Shown: positions 16,468 to 25,811 of the stretch, piece by piece
Layout: each line of letters opens with the position of its first letter
Position numbering within the stretch: position 1 is the first letter of the stretch
DNA from: JABWBJ01 sp036507855
Lineage (GTDB): Bacteria > Gemmatimonadota > Gemmatimonadetes > Gemmatimonadales > Gemmatimonadaceae
Assembly (NCBI GenBank): GCA_036507855.1
Contig: DATCIJ010000028.1
Span: forward strand, 1 to 64,000
DNA length: 64,000 nt
Reading direction: 5' to 3'
Position numbers and translations under genes: made by a program
The notes under the pieces: generated by a model
Told to the model about the DNA's origin: nothing
Seen by the model: only the letters and a program-made list of their open reading frames with translations
Database searches by the model: none

Positions 16468-18168
16468 ATGGCCAAACCCACAATGAGCCAGGCCCGCGCT
16501 GTCCTGCAACAGTACTTCGGCTACACCGACTTCCGGCCACCGCAGCTTCCGGCGGTGGAGGCCGTGCTGAGCCGGCGCGACGCCGTCATCGTGCTACCCA
16601 CGGGAGGCGGGAAGTCGATCTGCTTCCAGGTTCCAGCGCTCTGCTTCAGCCGCCTCACCGTCGTTGTCTCGCCGCTGATCTCACTGATGGCCGACCAGGT
16701 GCAGGCTCTGGAACGGCGGAACGTGGCGGCGACCTTCCTCAACAGCACGCTTCCGCCTGACGAAACCGTGGCGCGCGTCGAGCGCATTCGGCGCGGCGAG
16801 GTGCGTCTGCTTTACGTCGCCCCCGAACGGCTGGCAGTTGGATCAACGGCGAGCTTGCTCAGGGAAGTCGGCGTCGATCTGCTGGTCATAGACGAGGCGC
16901 ACTGCGTCAGTGAATGGGGGCAGGACTTCCGCCCGAGTTATCTCAGGCTGGCCGCTGTGCGGCGAGAGATCGGAGACCCTCAGACTGTCGCCCTGACCGC
17001 AACAGCGACTCCCGGCGTGCGCCGCGACATCGCGCGCCTGCTCGAACTTCTGGATCCCGAGGTCATCATTGGTGGCTTCGACCGCCCCAACCTCACGTTC
17101 CGTGTCCAGAACATCCCAACGGATGCCGCGCGACACCAGGCGATGGTCAGCCGGCTGCGAGGAGTAGGCGATCCGGTCGTGGTCTACGCCGCCACGCGGC
17201 GGCAGGTGGAACAGGTCGCGCGGATGCTCTCGTCAGGCAGGGTGAGTGCGGTCGCATATCACGCTGGCCTCTCGCCCGAGCGCCGAGCGCGGGCGCAGGA
17301 ACAGTTCATGGGTGGCGCCGCCCAGGTCATCGTCGCCACCAACGCCTTCGGGATGGGAATCGACAAACCGGATGTCCGGCTCGTGCTGCACTACCTGCAT
17401 TCGGGATCCCTCGAGGATTACTACCAGGAGGCGGGGAGGGCGGGGCGGGACGGGGCTGCATCGGACTGCCTGCTGTTGTTCAATCCGAACGACCGCCACG
17501 TCCATGATCGGATGCGAGAGCATGGAAATGTTCCCGGCGAACTGCTCAGAAACGTCTGGATGGTCCTCGCCACCCTGTCGCAAGGCAGGCGACCGGTGCC
17601 ACTCGATGAACGATTCATCGTGTCGCGGCTGGGCGACGGAGTGCAGACTCAATCGGTCGCGACCGCGCTGTCCATCCTCGAGCAGCGAGATGTCCTTGCC
17701 TCGGTCAGTCGACCGGATGTCGTTCGGCTCCGGGTCCTTGCTTCGTCGCTTCGAGTGGAGTGTGAACGGGCCTCGCTCACTCCTGCCGCGCGTGACGTGC
17801 TCGAACGGGTCTTCGGTCAGGTGCGGGCCACTGAGGACTGGGTGTCAATCTCGGTCGCGGAGAGCGGATGGACGGCTCGTCGCCTCGACGAGGCACTGTC
17901 CGAGCTGGAATCGCGCCAACTGGTTTTCGTCGATCGCGTCCCGAGTCGCGCCACCGTTGCCATGGACTCGAAAAGCCGAGCCCGGCTTGAGCGCCTGATT
18001 CACCAGCTCAAGACGCGACGCGAAGTAGAGCGTGCAAAGCTCGGCGCCATGGTGAGTTACGCGACAGCTCTGACGTGCCGTCGCAGGTTCATCCTGAACT
18101 ACTTTGGCGACCGGTCGGACGACGGCTACCGCTGCAACCTGTGCGACGTCTGCGCACCTGGCAGTTGA
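16468..18168 (+). CDS. recQ: ATP-dependent DNA helicase RecQ
   Basis: A 566-residue superfamily-2 helicase that unwinds DNA 3' to 5' in recombination and fork repair. Walker A is LPTGGGKS at residues 43-50, the DEAH box is VIDEAHC, and motif III is ALTATATPG. The second RecA domain has NAFGMGIDKP and YYQEAGRAGRDG. The C-terminal zinc site uses four Cys in ALTC, YRCNLC and DVC. No HRDC domain follows, unlike E. coli RecQ (about 610 residues). The ATG at 16468 was chosen because it precedes the conserved RAVLQQYFGY start; upstream codons fall inside the palindromic element. Confidence 0.95.
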   Translation: MAKPTMSQARAVLQQYFGYTDFRPPQLPAVEAVLSRRDAVIVLPTGGGKSICFQVPALCFSRLTVVVSPLISLMADQVQALERRNVAATFLNSTLPPDETVARVERIRRGEVRLLYVAPERLAVGSTASLLREVGVDLLVIDEAHCVSEWGQDFRPSYLRLAAVRREIGDPQTVALTATATPGVRRDIARLLELLDPEVIIGGFDRPNLTFRVQNIPTDAARHQAMVSRLRGVGDPVVVYAATRRQVEQVARMLSSGRVSAVAYHAGLSPERRARAQEQFMGGAAQVIVATNAFGMGIDKPDVRLVLHYLHSGSLEDYYQEAGRAGRDGAASDCLLLFNPNDRHVHDRMREHGNVPGELLRNVWMVLATLSQGRRPVPLDERFIVSRLGDGVQTQSVATALSILEQRDVLASVSRPDVVRLRVLASSLRVECERASLTPAARDVLERVFGQVRATEDWVSISVAESGWTARRLDEALSELESRQLVFVDRVPSRATVAMDSKSRARLERLIHQLKTRREVERAKLGAMVSYATALTCRRRFILNYFGDRSDDGYRCNLCDVCAPGS

Positions 18169-18206
18169 CGATTGAGAAAAACCACGCGCTACCTTGGTTG
18201 TACCGG

Positions 18207-18236
18207 TGCCTGATGCCTGATGCCTGATACCTGACC
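18207..18236. repeat. Heptanucleotide repeat, CCTGATG type
   Basis: Four period-7 copies of CCTGATG or CCTGATA lie between recQ and the acyl-CoA dehydrogenase gene and end five bases before its ATG. They sit downstream of a possible promoter (TTGACG at 18165-18170 and TACCTT at 18190-18195, a long 19-bp spacer). Confidence 0.8.
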
Positions 18237-18241
18237 AAGTC

Positions 18242-19459
18242 ATGCACGACTTCCTGTACTTCTCGGAACAGCACCTGGCGGTCCGCGAGACGGTTCGCGC
18301 ATTCGCCCGGGATGAAGTCGCGCCGGTCGCGAGGCACTACGATGCCACGGCCGAGTTCCCATGGCCGACCATCAAGCGCATGGCGGAACTCGGCTTTCTC
18401 GGGGTGCCGTGGCCCGAGGAGCTGGGCGGCGCTGGACTCGACATTCTCAGTTACGTGACGGTGATCCATGAGCTCGCGAAGGTCGATGCCTCGCATGGCC
18501 TCACGATCTCGGCCCATACGACGTTAGGGACATCCCCCATCGTCAACTTCGGCACGAAGGCACAGAAAACGCGTTACGTGCCGCTGCTGGCATCGGGCCG
18601 CGTGATGGGCGGATTCGGGCTGACCGAAGAAAGTGCCGGCAGCGATGCGGCAGGAACCCGGACGCGCGCCGTCCGGAAGGGAGACCGCTATGTCCTCAAC
18701 GGCTCGAAGCGATTCATCACGCACGCCGGCGTGGGCGAGATCTTCGTCGTCACCGCGGTCACCGATCCAACGAAAGGGACGCACGGAATCACCTCGTTCA
18801 TCCTGACCAAGCATAACGAGGAATTGGAAAAGGCGAAGCCGTATGGGATCGGGCACGACGACTCCCTCCCCGCCATGCCCGGTTTCACCACCGGCCGGAA
18901 GGAGGACAAACTCGGCTGGCGCGCGTCGGACACGCGGGAGCTGATCATGGCCGACGTGGAAGTGCCGGCGGAGCAGCGTCTGGGAGAGGAAGGCGAGGGG
19001 TTCGTCAACTTCATGAAGACCCTGGACGCGGGACGCATCGGCATTGGTGCCCTGTCGCTCGGGATCGCCGAAGGCGCGTTCGAGCAGGCGCTCCAGTACG
19101 CGACCGTCAGAAAGCAGTTCGGGCAGCCCATCGCGGAATTCCAGGGCGTCCAGTTCCAGTTGAGCGACATGGCCACCGAGATCGAGGCCGGCAAGCACCT
19201 CGTGTACCACGCGGCGTGGCTGGCCCAGCGCGGAGAGCCGTACGGAAAAGCGGCGGCCATGGCAAAGCTCTTCTGTTCAGAGCTCGCGATGCGCACCACG
19301 ATCAAGGCGATCCAGGTGCACGGCGGCTACGGCTATACCAAGGAGTATCCCGTCGAACGGATGATGCGAGACGCCAAGATCTGCGAGATTGGCGAGGGCA
19401 CGAGCGAGATCCAGCGCATGGTCATCGCCCGTCACCTGCTGAAAGAGGTGGCCGGTTGA
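18242..19459 (+). CDS. Acyl-CoA dehydrogenase
   Basis: A 405-residue FAD flavoenzyme that oxidises acyl-CoA to trans-2-enoyl-CoA. Family signatures are GGFGLTEESAGSDA (FAD and substrate binding), VHGGYGYTKEYPVER and the catalytic Glu in IGEGTSEIQR. Length and motifs fit short/medium-chain or butyryl-CoA types. The residues that set chain length cannot be judged by eye. The leader consists of heptanucleotide repeats, with no strong Shine-Dalgarno sequence. It overlaps the next gene by four bases (TTGA), so the two are translationally coupled. Confidence 0.93.
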   Translation: MHDFLYFSEQHLAVRETVRAFARDEVAPVARHYDATAEFPWPTIKRMAELGFLGVPWPEELGGAGLDILSYVTVIHELAKVDASHGLTISAHTTLGTSPIVNFGTKAQKTRYVPLLASGRVMGGFGLTEESAGSDAAGTRTRAVRKGDRYVLNGSKRFITHAGVGEIFVVTAVTDPTKGTHGITSFILTKHNEELEKAKPYGIGHDDSLPAMPGFTTGRKEDKLGWRASDTRELIMADVEVPAEQRLGEEGEGFVNFMKTLDAGRIGIGALSLGIAEGAFEQALQYATVRKQFGQPIAEFQGVQFQLSDMATEIEAGKHLVYHAAWLAQRGEPYGKAAAMAKLFCSELAMRTTIKAIQVHGGYGYTKEYPVERMMRDAKICEIGEGTSEIQRMVIARHLLKEVAG

Positions 19460-20001
19460 GCGCTTTCGTCATCAATCGAAAGGTTCGGCTGCGGATCGGG
19501 TTTCTGTTCGGCATCGCCTATCTCGTGTTCGCGCGCCCGACCCCCGGCTCACTGTTGTTAGGCCTGCCGGTGGCGCTGGCGGGCCTGGTCGTTCGTGCCT
19601 GGGCGGCGGGTCACATCGTCAAGAATGAGCAGTTGACCATGTCCGGCCCGTACGCCCACACCAGGAACCCGCTGTATTTCGGGAGCTTTCTGATCGCGGC
19701 GGGGTTTGCGCTGGCCGCGCATTGGTCGCTGCTTCTCGTGGTAATCGCCCTTTTCGCCTTCATCTACGGGCCGACAATCGAGCAGGAGCGGACGAGCGTC
19801 AGCGCGCGCTTTCCCGAGGACTACGCACGGTACGAGGCCAGCGTCCCCCCCTTCGTGCCTCGATTGACGCCGTGGCGCGGGCAAACGGGCGGGGAATCGT
19901 TTAGTTTCAGCTTGTACATGCGTCAGAGAGAGTGGCAGGCCGGGCTCGCGTTTCTTGCGGCCAGTGCCTGGCTCATTGCTCGCTCAACGCTTGGATTCTA
20001 G
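19456..20001 (+). CDS. Isoprenylcysteine carboxyl methyltransferase-like membrane protein
   Basis: A 181-residue integral membrane protein of the ICMT/phospholipid methyltransferase family. It starts at TTG 19456, overlapping the dehydrogenase stop. Four to five hydrophobic segments surround the family motif GPYAHTRNPLYFG and the C-terminal EDYARYEASVPPFVP. An extra transmembrane helix follows at the C-terminus. The bacterial enzymes methylate lipids or small acids with S-adenosylmethionine; the substrate here is unknown. A longer upstream reading would run inside the dehydrogenase and is not credible. Confidence 0.85.
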   Translation: MSAFVINRKVRLRIGFLFGIAYLVFARPTPGSLLLGLPVALAGLVVRAWAAGHIVKNEQLTMSGPYAHTRNPLYFGSFLIAAGFALAAHWSLLLVVIALFAFIYGPTIEQERTSVSARFPEDYARYEASVPPFVPRLTPWRGQTGGESFSFSLYMRQREWQAGLAFLAASAWLIARSTLGF

Positions 20002-20011
20002 AAGGCATTCC

Positions 20012-20033
20012 CGGAGCCCACAGTCGGGCTCCG
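20012..20033 (+). terminator. Hairpin after the ICMT-like gene
   Basis: An 8-bp stem, CGGAGCCC and GGGCTCCG, lies ten bases after the stop codon. Only a short T-rich stretch follows, so its strength is uncertain. Confidence 0.6.
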
Positions 20034-20409
20034 TCGTTGTGAACACGGGCGCGGACCGCGCGACTCGCGGTCGGCGCCGTTCGAAATGCCCGCGTCATGG
20101 CGGCGCGTGTCGCCTCCGATCGACCGGGTTGGCACCAGACTGGACTGGCAGGAGACGTGAGAGATCGCATGCCGCTTCGATTGCAGCCGGCCGTAACCGA
20201 TTGGGCCAATCACTTCAGGCTCGCCTTCGCGAGCCTGTGGTGGGGCCGGCCGGAGTTGGCGTGGACGATCCCGGTCCGGACGAGGTGCGCCACCGACACA
20301 TGGTTCGGCTGGCCAGTTACCACGATGGCCACGCTCGCGCCACTCCCTCTACGGCCCAGCCCCTGGCGCGTCCACGAGTCGCGTGGTTCGGACCCGGCGG
20401 CGGCTCACG
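20034..20409. other. Intergenic region upstream of rng
   Basis: About 376 nt with no convincing gene: frames of 60-130 codons exist on both strands, but all have improbable composition. Nothing repetitive or palindromic stands out. Confidence 0.4.
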
Positions 20410-21993
20410 ATGAAACGCGAAATCCTCATCAGCGCAGCGAATCGAGAAACACGAGTAGCTATTCTCGAAGACGACCAGCTGGTTGAGCTGCTCGTCGACC
20501 GGCCAGACGTCAAGCGACTGGTTGGTGACATCTTCATCGGACGGGTTGATGCCGTCCTTCCGGGAATCCAGGCCGCCTTCGTCGATATCGGGACGGAGAA
20601 GAGCGCATTCCTCCACGCCTCGGATCTCGTCTACGACGAGAACGTCCCCGACGAGGATGAAGATGACGAGGATGAGCCTGACGATGACGAGAAGGACGGC
20701 GCGGAAAATGGCCGCACCGACCGGCGTCGCGCCAAACGCCGGGCTGATGCCCCCGCGATACAGGACGTCCTGAAGAAAGGCCAGGACATCATCGTGCAGG
20801 TGACGAAGGAGGCCATCAGCACCAAGGGCCCACGGGTCACCGCGCAGGTATCACTCGCTGGTCGCTTCCTGGTCTACATGCCGCACGCTGCGCGCGTCGG
20901 CGTCAGCCGCAAGATCGGGGAGCGCGCCGAGCGGCAGCGGTTGCGCGAGCTGGTGGAGGGGGTGCTGCCCGAAAAGTCCGGCGGCGTCATCGTGCGCACG
21001 GTGGGCGAGGACGTGACTCGCGAAACCTTCGAGCGCGAGTTGCAGACCCTCATTGCGCAGTGGAAGCGCATCAAGCGGAAGACCACGTTCGTGCGGGCGC
21101 CGGCCCTGCTGCATCGGGAGACGAGCCTCACTCGCGGGATTGTCCGCGACATCTTCAGCACGAAAGTCGAGAACGTGCAGGTCGATTCCAAACAGGTCTA
21201 CAACGAAATCGCGGAGTACCTGAAGGGCGTCGCTCCTGAGCTGGTCGACCGCGTCAAGCTGTACGAAGGGAACGCTTCGCTGTTCGACAAGGCGAAGATC
21301 GAGACCGAGATCCGCGATTTGTTCAAGCGCCGCTGCGACCTCCCGGCAGGCGGCTACCTGATCGTCGAGCCGACCGAGGCCCTGGTCTCCATCGACGTGA
21401 ACTCGGGTCGCTTCACCGGGAAGAAGGACCCGGAAAAGACCATCCTGAAGATCAACCTCGAGGCCGCGCGCGAAGTCGCGCGACAACTGCGCCTCAGGGA
21501 TGTCGGGGGAATCATCGTTTGCGATTTCATCGACATGGAGTCGAAGTCGAATCGCGATCGCGTGCTTCAGGAATTGCGGAGTCACCTGGGGCGCGATCGG
21601 GCGCGGACGCGGGCCTTTGCCGTCAGCGACCTCGGGCTGATCGAGATGACGCGGCAGCGGGTGAGGCAGAGTCACCTGCAGAGCATGACCGAGGCATGTC
21701 CGACGTGCCACGGCACCGGCCGGGTCTTCACCCCGGAGACCATCGTCAGGCGCATCGAGCGCGCGGTGAAGCGGATGGCCGTGGAAGGGAAACGGGAATC
21801 GCTGCTCGTGAAGCTCCATCCCGAGGTGGCGCTCCACCTGCTCGAGGAGGAGAAGGACTTCCTCAAGAAGCTCGAAAAAGCGGCTGGTTTCCCGCTCGAG
21901 CTGCGCGACGACCCCATGCTTCGTCCCGACGAGTTCAAACTCGTGGTGAAGGGCGCGGGGCGCGACGTGACGGGGCAGTACGCGGTTGCATGA
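20410..21993 (+). CDS. rng: Ribonuclease G (Rng/RNase E family)
   Basis: A 527-residue endoribonuclease that processes rRNA and mRNA. The N-terminal S1 RNA-binding domain is interrupted by an insert at residues 76-112 that is first highly acidic and then basic. The catalytic core has the metal-binding Asp residues in SIDVNSGRFTGKKDPEK and IIVCDFIDME. The zinc-link CPTCHGTGR follows, with its C-terminal region. There is no long RNase E-type scaffold tail. The ATG at 20410 begins the conserved MKREILI segment. The stop codon TGA is also the first base triplet of a heptanucleotide repeat. It lies upstream of rplU-rpmA, a common arrangement. Confidence 0.95.
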   Translation: MKREILISAANRETRVAILEDDQLVELLVDRPDVKRLVGDIFIGRVDAVLPGIQAAFVDIGTEKSAFLHASDLVYDENVPDEDEDDEDEPDDDEKDGAENGRTDRRRAKRRADAPAIQDVLKKGQDIIVQVTKEAISTKGPRVTAQVSLAGRFLVYMPHAARVGVSRKIGERAERQRLRELVEGVLPEKSGGVIVRTVGEDVTRETFERELQTLIAQWKRIKRKTTFVRAPALLHRETSLTRGIVRDIFSTKVENVQVDSKQVYNEIAEYLKGVAPELVDRVKLYEGNASLFDKAKIETEIRDLFKRRCDLPAGGYLIVEPTEALVSIDVNSGRFTGKKDPEKTILKINLEAAREVARQLRLRDVGGIIVCDFIDMESKSNRDRVLQELRSHLGRDRARTRAFAVSDLGLIEMTRQRVRQSHLQSMTEACPTCHGTGRVFTPETIVRRIERAVKRMAVEGKRESLLVKLHPEVALHLLEEEKDFLKKLEKAAGFPLELRDDPMLRPDEFKLVVKGAGRDVTGQYAVA

Positions 21994-22062
21994 GGTCCGA
22001 GGTCAGAGCTCCGAGGTCAGAGGTAACACCCCTCGGACCTCGGACCTCGGAGCTCTGACCTC
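21991..22062. repeat. Inverted heptanucleotide repeat, GAGGTCA type
   Basis: Purine-rich GAGGTCC/GAGGTCA heptads begin at the rng stop codon. They pair, with a one-unit shift and a single mismatch over about 25 bp, with pyrimidine-rich CCTCGGA/CTGACCTC heptads at 22030-22062. An 18-base stretch of the purine arm is identical to one at 59846-59877. Confidence 0.85.
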
Positions 22063-22072
22063 AAAGTGAACC

Positions 22073-22101
22073 TTGACCCCAAGTTGTGCTCGCAATTAGG
22101 T
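22073..22101 (+). promoter_or_regulatory. Candidate rplU-rpmA promoter
   Basis: TTGACC at 22073-22078 and TTAGGT at 22096-22101 are 17 bp apart, 27 bp before the rplU ATG. Confidence 0.5.
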
Positions 22102-22127
22102 TTACCAGCTCTCCAAGTCCCGATTTC

Positions 22128-22445
22128 ATGTCATACGCAATCTTCAAGACCGGCGGCAAGCAGTTCCGGGCCGAGCCCGGGACAACGCTGCGGATCCCCT
22201 CAATCGAGGGTGAGCCCGGCACCTCGGTCGTGTTCGATAACGTGTTGCTCGGCGGAAAGGGCGAGACCATCAAGACCGGTACTCCGACCCTGTCCGGCGC
22301 AAAGGTGACGGGCGAAATCGTCAAGCACGGGCTGGGCGACAAGATCGTCGTCTTCAAGTTCAAGCGCCGGAAGAACTACGCGCGCAAGCAGGGACATCGT
22401 CAGAAGTTCACCGAAGTTCGCATCAAGAGCATCAGCCTCGGCTGA
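22128..22445 (+). CDS. rplU: 50S ribosomal protein L21
   Basis: A 105-residue protein with the L21 signature MSYAIFKTGGKQFR at the N-terminus and KRRKNYARKQGHRQKFT near the C-terminus. It binds 23S rRNA in the large subunit. The ATG at 22128 matches the universal start. It is followed twelve bases later by rpmA, the classic rplU-rpmA pair. Confidence 0.97.
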   Translation: MSYAIFKTGGKQFRAEPGTTLRIPSIEGEPGTSVVFDNVLLGGKGETIKTGTPTLSGAKVTGEIVKHGLGDKIVVFKFKRRKNYARKQGHRQKFTEVRIKSISLG

Positions 22446-22457
22446 GGGCAGGCATAA

Positions 22458-22715
22458 ATGGCACACAAGAAAGGCGTCGGCTCCTCGCGCAACGGCCGTG
22501 ACTCCAACCCGCAGTACCGCGGGATCAAGAAGTACGGCGGCGAGGCTGTGAGAGCCGGCAACATCATCGTGCGGCAGTGCGGCACGAAGTGGCATCCCGG
22601 TTCGAACGTCGGGAAGGGCACGGATTACACGCTCTTCGCGCTCATCGACGGCGTGGTCCGCTTCGAGCACAAGGACAAGAAGCGCTACAAGGTGAGCGTT
22701 GTGGCCAACAACTAG
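22458..22715 (+). CDS. rpmA: 50S ribosomal protein L27
   Basis: An 85-residue L27 starting MAHKKGVGSSRNGRDS, with the conserved IIVRQCGTKWHPGSNVG segment. L27 reaches the peptidyl-transferase centre. There is no cleavable N-terminal extension of the Firmicutes type. A true terminator enclosed by heptanucleotide repeats follows. Confidence 0.97.
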   Translation: MAHKKGVGSSRNGRDSNPQYRGIKKYGGEAVRAGNIIVRQCGTKWHPGSNVGKGTDYTLFALIDGVVRFEHKDKKRYKVSVVANN

Positions 22716-22811
22716 GCCAGAAGTCCGAGGCCAGAGGCCAGAGGAAGTGACCCCCGGTGTCGCCGGGGGTTTTTCTTTTCTCTGGCCTCGGGCCTCTGGC
22801 CTCTGGCCTCG
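22716..22811. repeat. Inverted heptanucleotide repeat flanking the rpmA terminator, GAGGCCA type
   Basis: Purine-rich heptads (GAGGCCA, 22716-22747) come directly after the rpmA stop. Their complement (CTGGCCT heptads, 22780-22811) lies on the far side of the terminator, pairing over at least 18 bp. Confidence 0.85.
22751..22779 (+). terminator. Rho-independent terminator of rplU-rpmA
   Basis: A 7-bp stem (CCCCCGG and CCGGGGG) with a short loop, followed by a T tract to 22779. It sits in the loop of the heptanucleotide palindrome. Confidence 0.92.
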
Positions 22812-22868
22812 CTTTTCACGCAACTTCGTCCGCCAGATCACGTAGTAGTTGAAGAACGAGGAGGAAGT

Positions 22869-23192
22869 ATGGCCTTATGGGACAAGTTGAAGACAGAACT
22901 CGACCGCGCTGGTAAGGCGGCGCAGGGCGCCCTCGACGAAGGCAAGACCCGCCTCGAGGCGTTCCGCGCGCGGCAGCTGGCGGACAAGGCCGCACAGGCC
23001 CTCGGCTACGCGGTCTTTCGCGCGAAGCAGGCCGGCACCGATGTCGACTGGCAAACCCTCCAGCGGCTGGTGACAGCGCTCGCGGAAAAGGAGGCCGAGG
23101 TGCAGCGCCTCGAGAAGGAGCTCGCCGCCGATGACAAGACGCCGGACGAGACGACTCCACCGCCTGAAGGCGGCACCGGCGGCGCTGCCTGA
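22869..23192 (+). CDS. Small coiled-coil hypothetical protein
   Basis: A 107-residue protein that is almost entirely helical and highly charged, with heptad-like spacing of hydrophobic residues (about residues 5-90) and a Pro/Gly/Thr-rich tail. There is no signal peptide or membrane segment. GAGGAAG a few bases before the ATG is a good ribosome-binding site. The role is unknown; it resembles short cytoplasmic coiled-coil proteins found beside ribosomal or cell-envelope genes. Confidence 0.75.
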   Translation: MALWDKLKTELDRAGKAAQGALDEGKTRLEAFRARQLADKAAQALGYAVFRAKQAGTDVDWQTLQRLVTALAEKEAEVQRLEKELAADDKTPDETTPPPEGGTGGAA

Positions 23193-23260
23193 CGAGCTGC
23201 GAGGTCGTGAAAGCGCGGTTCCGGCGGGCGAGCTGAACTGCCGTTAGGCTGGTTTGTCGT

Positions 23261-24388
23261 TCACTGCCGGCGCAGGCGGTACATCGCCACGTGCATTTCG
23301 TCGGCTGCGTCGGTGTAGCTGCCCATCAGATAGTCGCGGCCGATTTCGAAGAGCGTGATCCCCAGCGGAACCTGGGCTCGCGCAACCACGCGACCATCGC
23401 CTCGCATCACAAGAAAGTCGAGGGCCTTTGCCCCGGGCGGCGTGGTCTGTATCCAGACGAGTCCCTCCGAATCGACGAACAGCGCAGATATTGCGGGAAG
23501 CCGGTCGGGCAAGGGAATGGCAGCGAGTTGCTGGGCCATGGCCTGACGCATTGACGCTGGTCCCATCGACGCAGTGGCTCTAACCGCCTCGTCGAACTCG
23601 GTCCGCGTCGGTGCCCGAAGCGTAATCGGTAACTGGTGGTGACTCGTCTGGCCGCCGGCCTGCTGGACAATTACGAAGGCCGAATCCGCCGAACTGATAA
23701 CAACGGCATCGTCCAGCGCAGCGATGGACGCCGTGCGGCCCAGCGGTCGCGGCGCAGCGCCGCGCCCCCCGGATGGGCTTACCATGGCCACCACTTCGCC
23801 CGCTGGGATGTCACCCAGGCGCTGCGTGATCGTTCCACCAGGACCGATCCGATACACCGCCGCCGTCACGCTGACGATGTTCGGGTTCTGTGGGTTCGGC
23901 ATCGCACCGCGCATGGGACGCGGCGCGCTCCGATACGCTATCGTGCCGTGAGGCGAGCAGGAGAACTGGAACGGTACCTGCGCCGTATCCCCCGCAGGAA
24001 CCGAAAACTGGCGGCTCGGTGTACCGCTCGATCCGATCATCGTCGCCTGTCGCCGGCGAAGATCCCACACGAGCAATGAGTCAGAGCCGCATTGTCCAGC
24101 CCAGAGCATGGACTGGAATTCACCGGGCCCGTCTCCGGTGCGGCCGACCGATCGCACCAGTTTTCCCGTTGCGTCGAGCACGCGAATGCTGTTCTCCGCC
24201 CGATCGGCGATCAGCAGACCGCCGTCGGCGAGTCGCATTCCTCCCGCGGCATAGCCGAAGATCAGCGTTCCCGTTGTGGAGACCCCCGGAACGTCGAGGA
24301 TCGGCGTCCGGTCAACGACCCACGTTGCCTGAGCGGCCGCGTCAGGGCCGAAGAGCAGAAGCAGGATGCCAGTCAGCTTCGAGCGCAT
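23261..24388 (-). CDS. Secreted six-bladed beta-propeller protein
   Basis: A 375-residue exported protein. The ATG at 24388 was chosen because GGAGG is five bases upstream. After the signal peptide (ending AAAQA) come NHL-like propeller repeats, such as GGLLIADRAENSIRVLD, LVRSVGRTGDGPGEF and VWIQTTPPG. This arrangement is common in Bacteroidota and Gemmatimonadota proteins annotated as 6-bladed beta-propellers. It probably binds a ligand or partner in the periplasm; no catalytic motif was seen. It lies downstream of two amidohydrolase genes on the same strand, about 105 nt away. Confidence 0.8.
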   Translation of the reverse strand: MRSKLTGILLLLFGPDAAAQATWVVDRTPILDVPGVSTTGTLIFGYAAGGMRLADGGLLIADRAENSIRVLDATGKLVRSVGRTGDGPGEFQSMLWAGQCGSDSLLVWDLRRRQATMIGSSGTPSRQFSVPAGDTAQVPFQFSCSPHGTIAYRSAPRPMRGAMPNPQNPNIVSVTAAVYRIGPGGTITQRLGDIPAGEVVAMVSPSGGRGAAPRPLGRTASIAALDDAVVISSADSAFVIVQQAGGQTSHHQLPITLRAPTRTEFDEAVRATASMGPASMRQAMAQQLAAIPLPDRLPAISALFVDSEGLVWIQTTPPGAKALDFLVMRGDGRVVARAQVPLGITLFEIGRDYLMGSYTDAADEMHVAMYRLRRQ

Positions 24389-24440
24389 GATCGCCTCCGA
24401 CAGCAAGTGGAGACAACGGGTGCCATCAGCCCCACCAGGT

Positions 24441-24473
24441 GGTTGCAGGCGGCCTGAGACACCGCCTGCAACC
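24441..24473 (-). terminator. Hairpin after the amidohydrolase gene
   Basis: A 12-bp perfect stem (24441-24452 with 24462-24473) lies between the amidohydrolase stop and the beta-propeller gene. There is no strong T tract, so it may attenuate rather than stop transcription. Confidence 0.6.
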
Positions 24474-24493
24474 CAAAGGTCCTCAGTGATCCA

Positions 24494-25811
24494 CTAGCGA
24501 CGGTACGTCGGCGGCAACGCCTTGTACCGCTGCATCAACTCGTCCTGGCGCGATGGACGGCGAACGTCCACGCCGCGAACCAGCACCCGCTCGGCCCTCG
24601 TCATGGGCTCGAACGGATCGCCGCTCCACACGACGACATTGGCTTCGCGACCCACCTGCAACGAGCCAACGCGGTCCGCGATCCCGAACGTCTCGGCCGG
24701 CGTGAGCGTGACCGCGCGAAGCGCATCGTCCCACGGCATCCCGAACGCGACCGCAACGCCGGCCTCGAATCTCACGTTGCGGGCGTTGAAACCGTCCGCT
24801 CCACCATTGATCAGCACGCGGGCACCGGCCCGCTGCAGCAACCCGGCATTCTCCTGTCGCGCGCCCAGCATCGCGAACGACAGCGGAATGTTGTTCAGGG
24901 CGCCCACGATCACCGGCACGCGAGCAGCTGCGAGCTTGGGGGCGACCATCCACGCCTCGGCCCCGCCGCTGATCACGATCCGCAGCGAGAATTCGTTCGC
25001 CAGGTTGAGCGCGGATTCGATCTCGCTCGCCCGGTTCGCATCGATCACGAGCGGAAGGCGACCCTGAACCACCGGAATCATCGCCTCCAGGTCACCGCGA
25101 CGGGCCGCCAATTCCCGCGTCGCGTTGCGCTCGTAGTCGGCTCTCCGCCGCATGTACTCGCGCGTATCGGCCAGCAGGTCGCGCAGGCGCTGGAGCACTT
25201 CCGCGCGCGTACCACCGACGTGCTCGCCCTTGCTGCCGATGTCGGCCGTCATGGCCACCGGAGCCTGGAGCAACATGTCGGTCAGGCTGCCGTCGGAGAG
25301 ATCGATCATCGCGGCCTGGCCTCCAACCAGTCCGCCGCCTGGCACCACACCCACGGTCGTGATGCCGTCGTTACGAGTGACCTGAATGAGCGGCGAATTC
25401 GAGTTGAATCCCTCCCACACCTTGTGCGATGCCGTGATCGCGTCGCCGCGTCCGCGGGCGGGCGTGTCGACCGTTTCTTCTACCGCGCCGATTTCCACGA
25501 CGCCTAACGTTGTCGCGACGTTCACGATGCCGGGCGTCACCCACTTGCCGGTCGCATCGAGTCTGGTCGCGTCAGGCGGAATGGCTATGTTCGCCCCGAC
25601 AGCAACGATCCTGCCCTCGCGAATGAGAACGGTTCCGTTCTCGATGACGGGTCCGCTGACCGGATGAACCCGGCCGCCGGTAATCGCAATCGTCTGTGAC
25701 TCACCCGTGCTGACGACTACGACGGCGAGCAACAGTGCGCGAACGAGGCCAGAAGCCAGAGGCCAGAGGCCAGAGGGAGGACTTCCCGACTCCCTTCTCA
25801 CGTCTCTCATC

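Noticed and set aside
20097..20486. 129-codon frame upstream of and overlapping rng
   Set aside because: Trp/Pro/Arg-rich composition without recognisable motifs, and it runs into the well-supported rng start; taken as chance.
20461..21837. Long antisense frame opposite rng
   Set aside because: A shadow of the codon bias of rng, with no family motifs.
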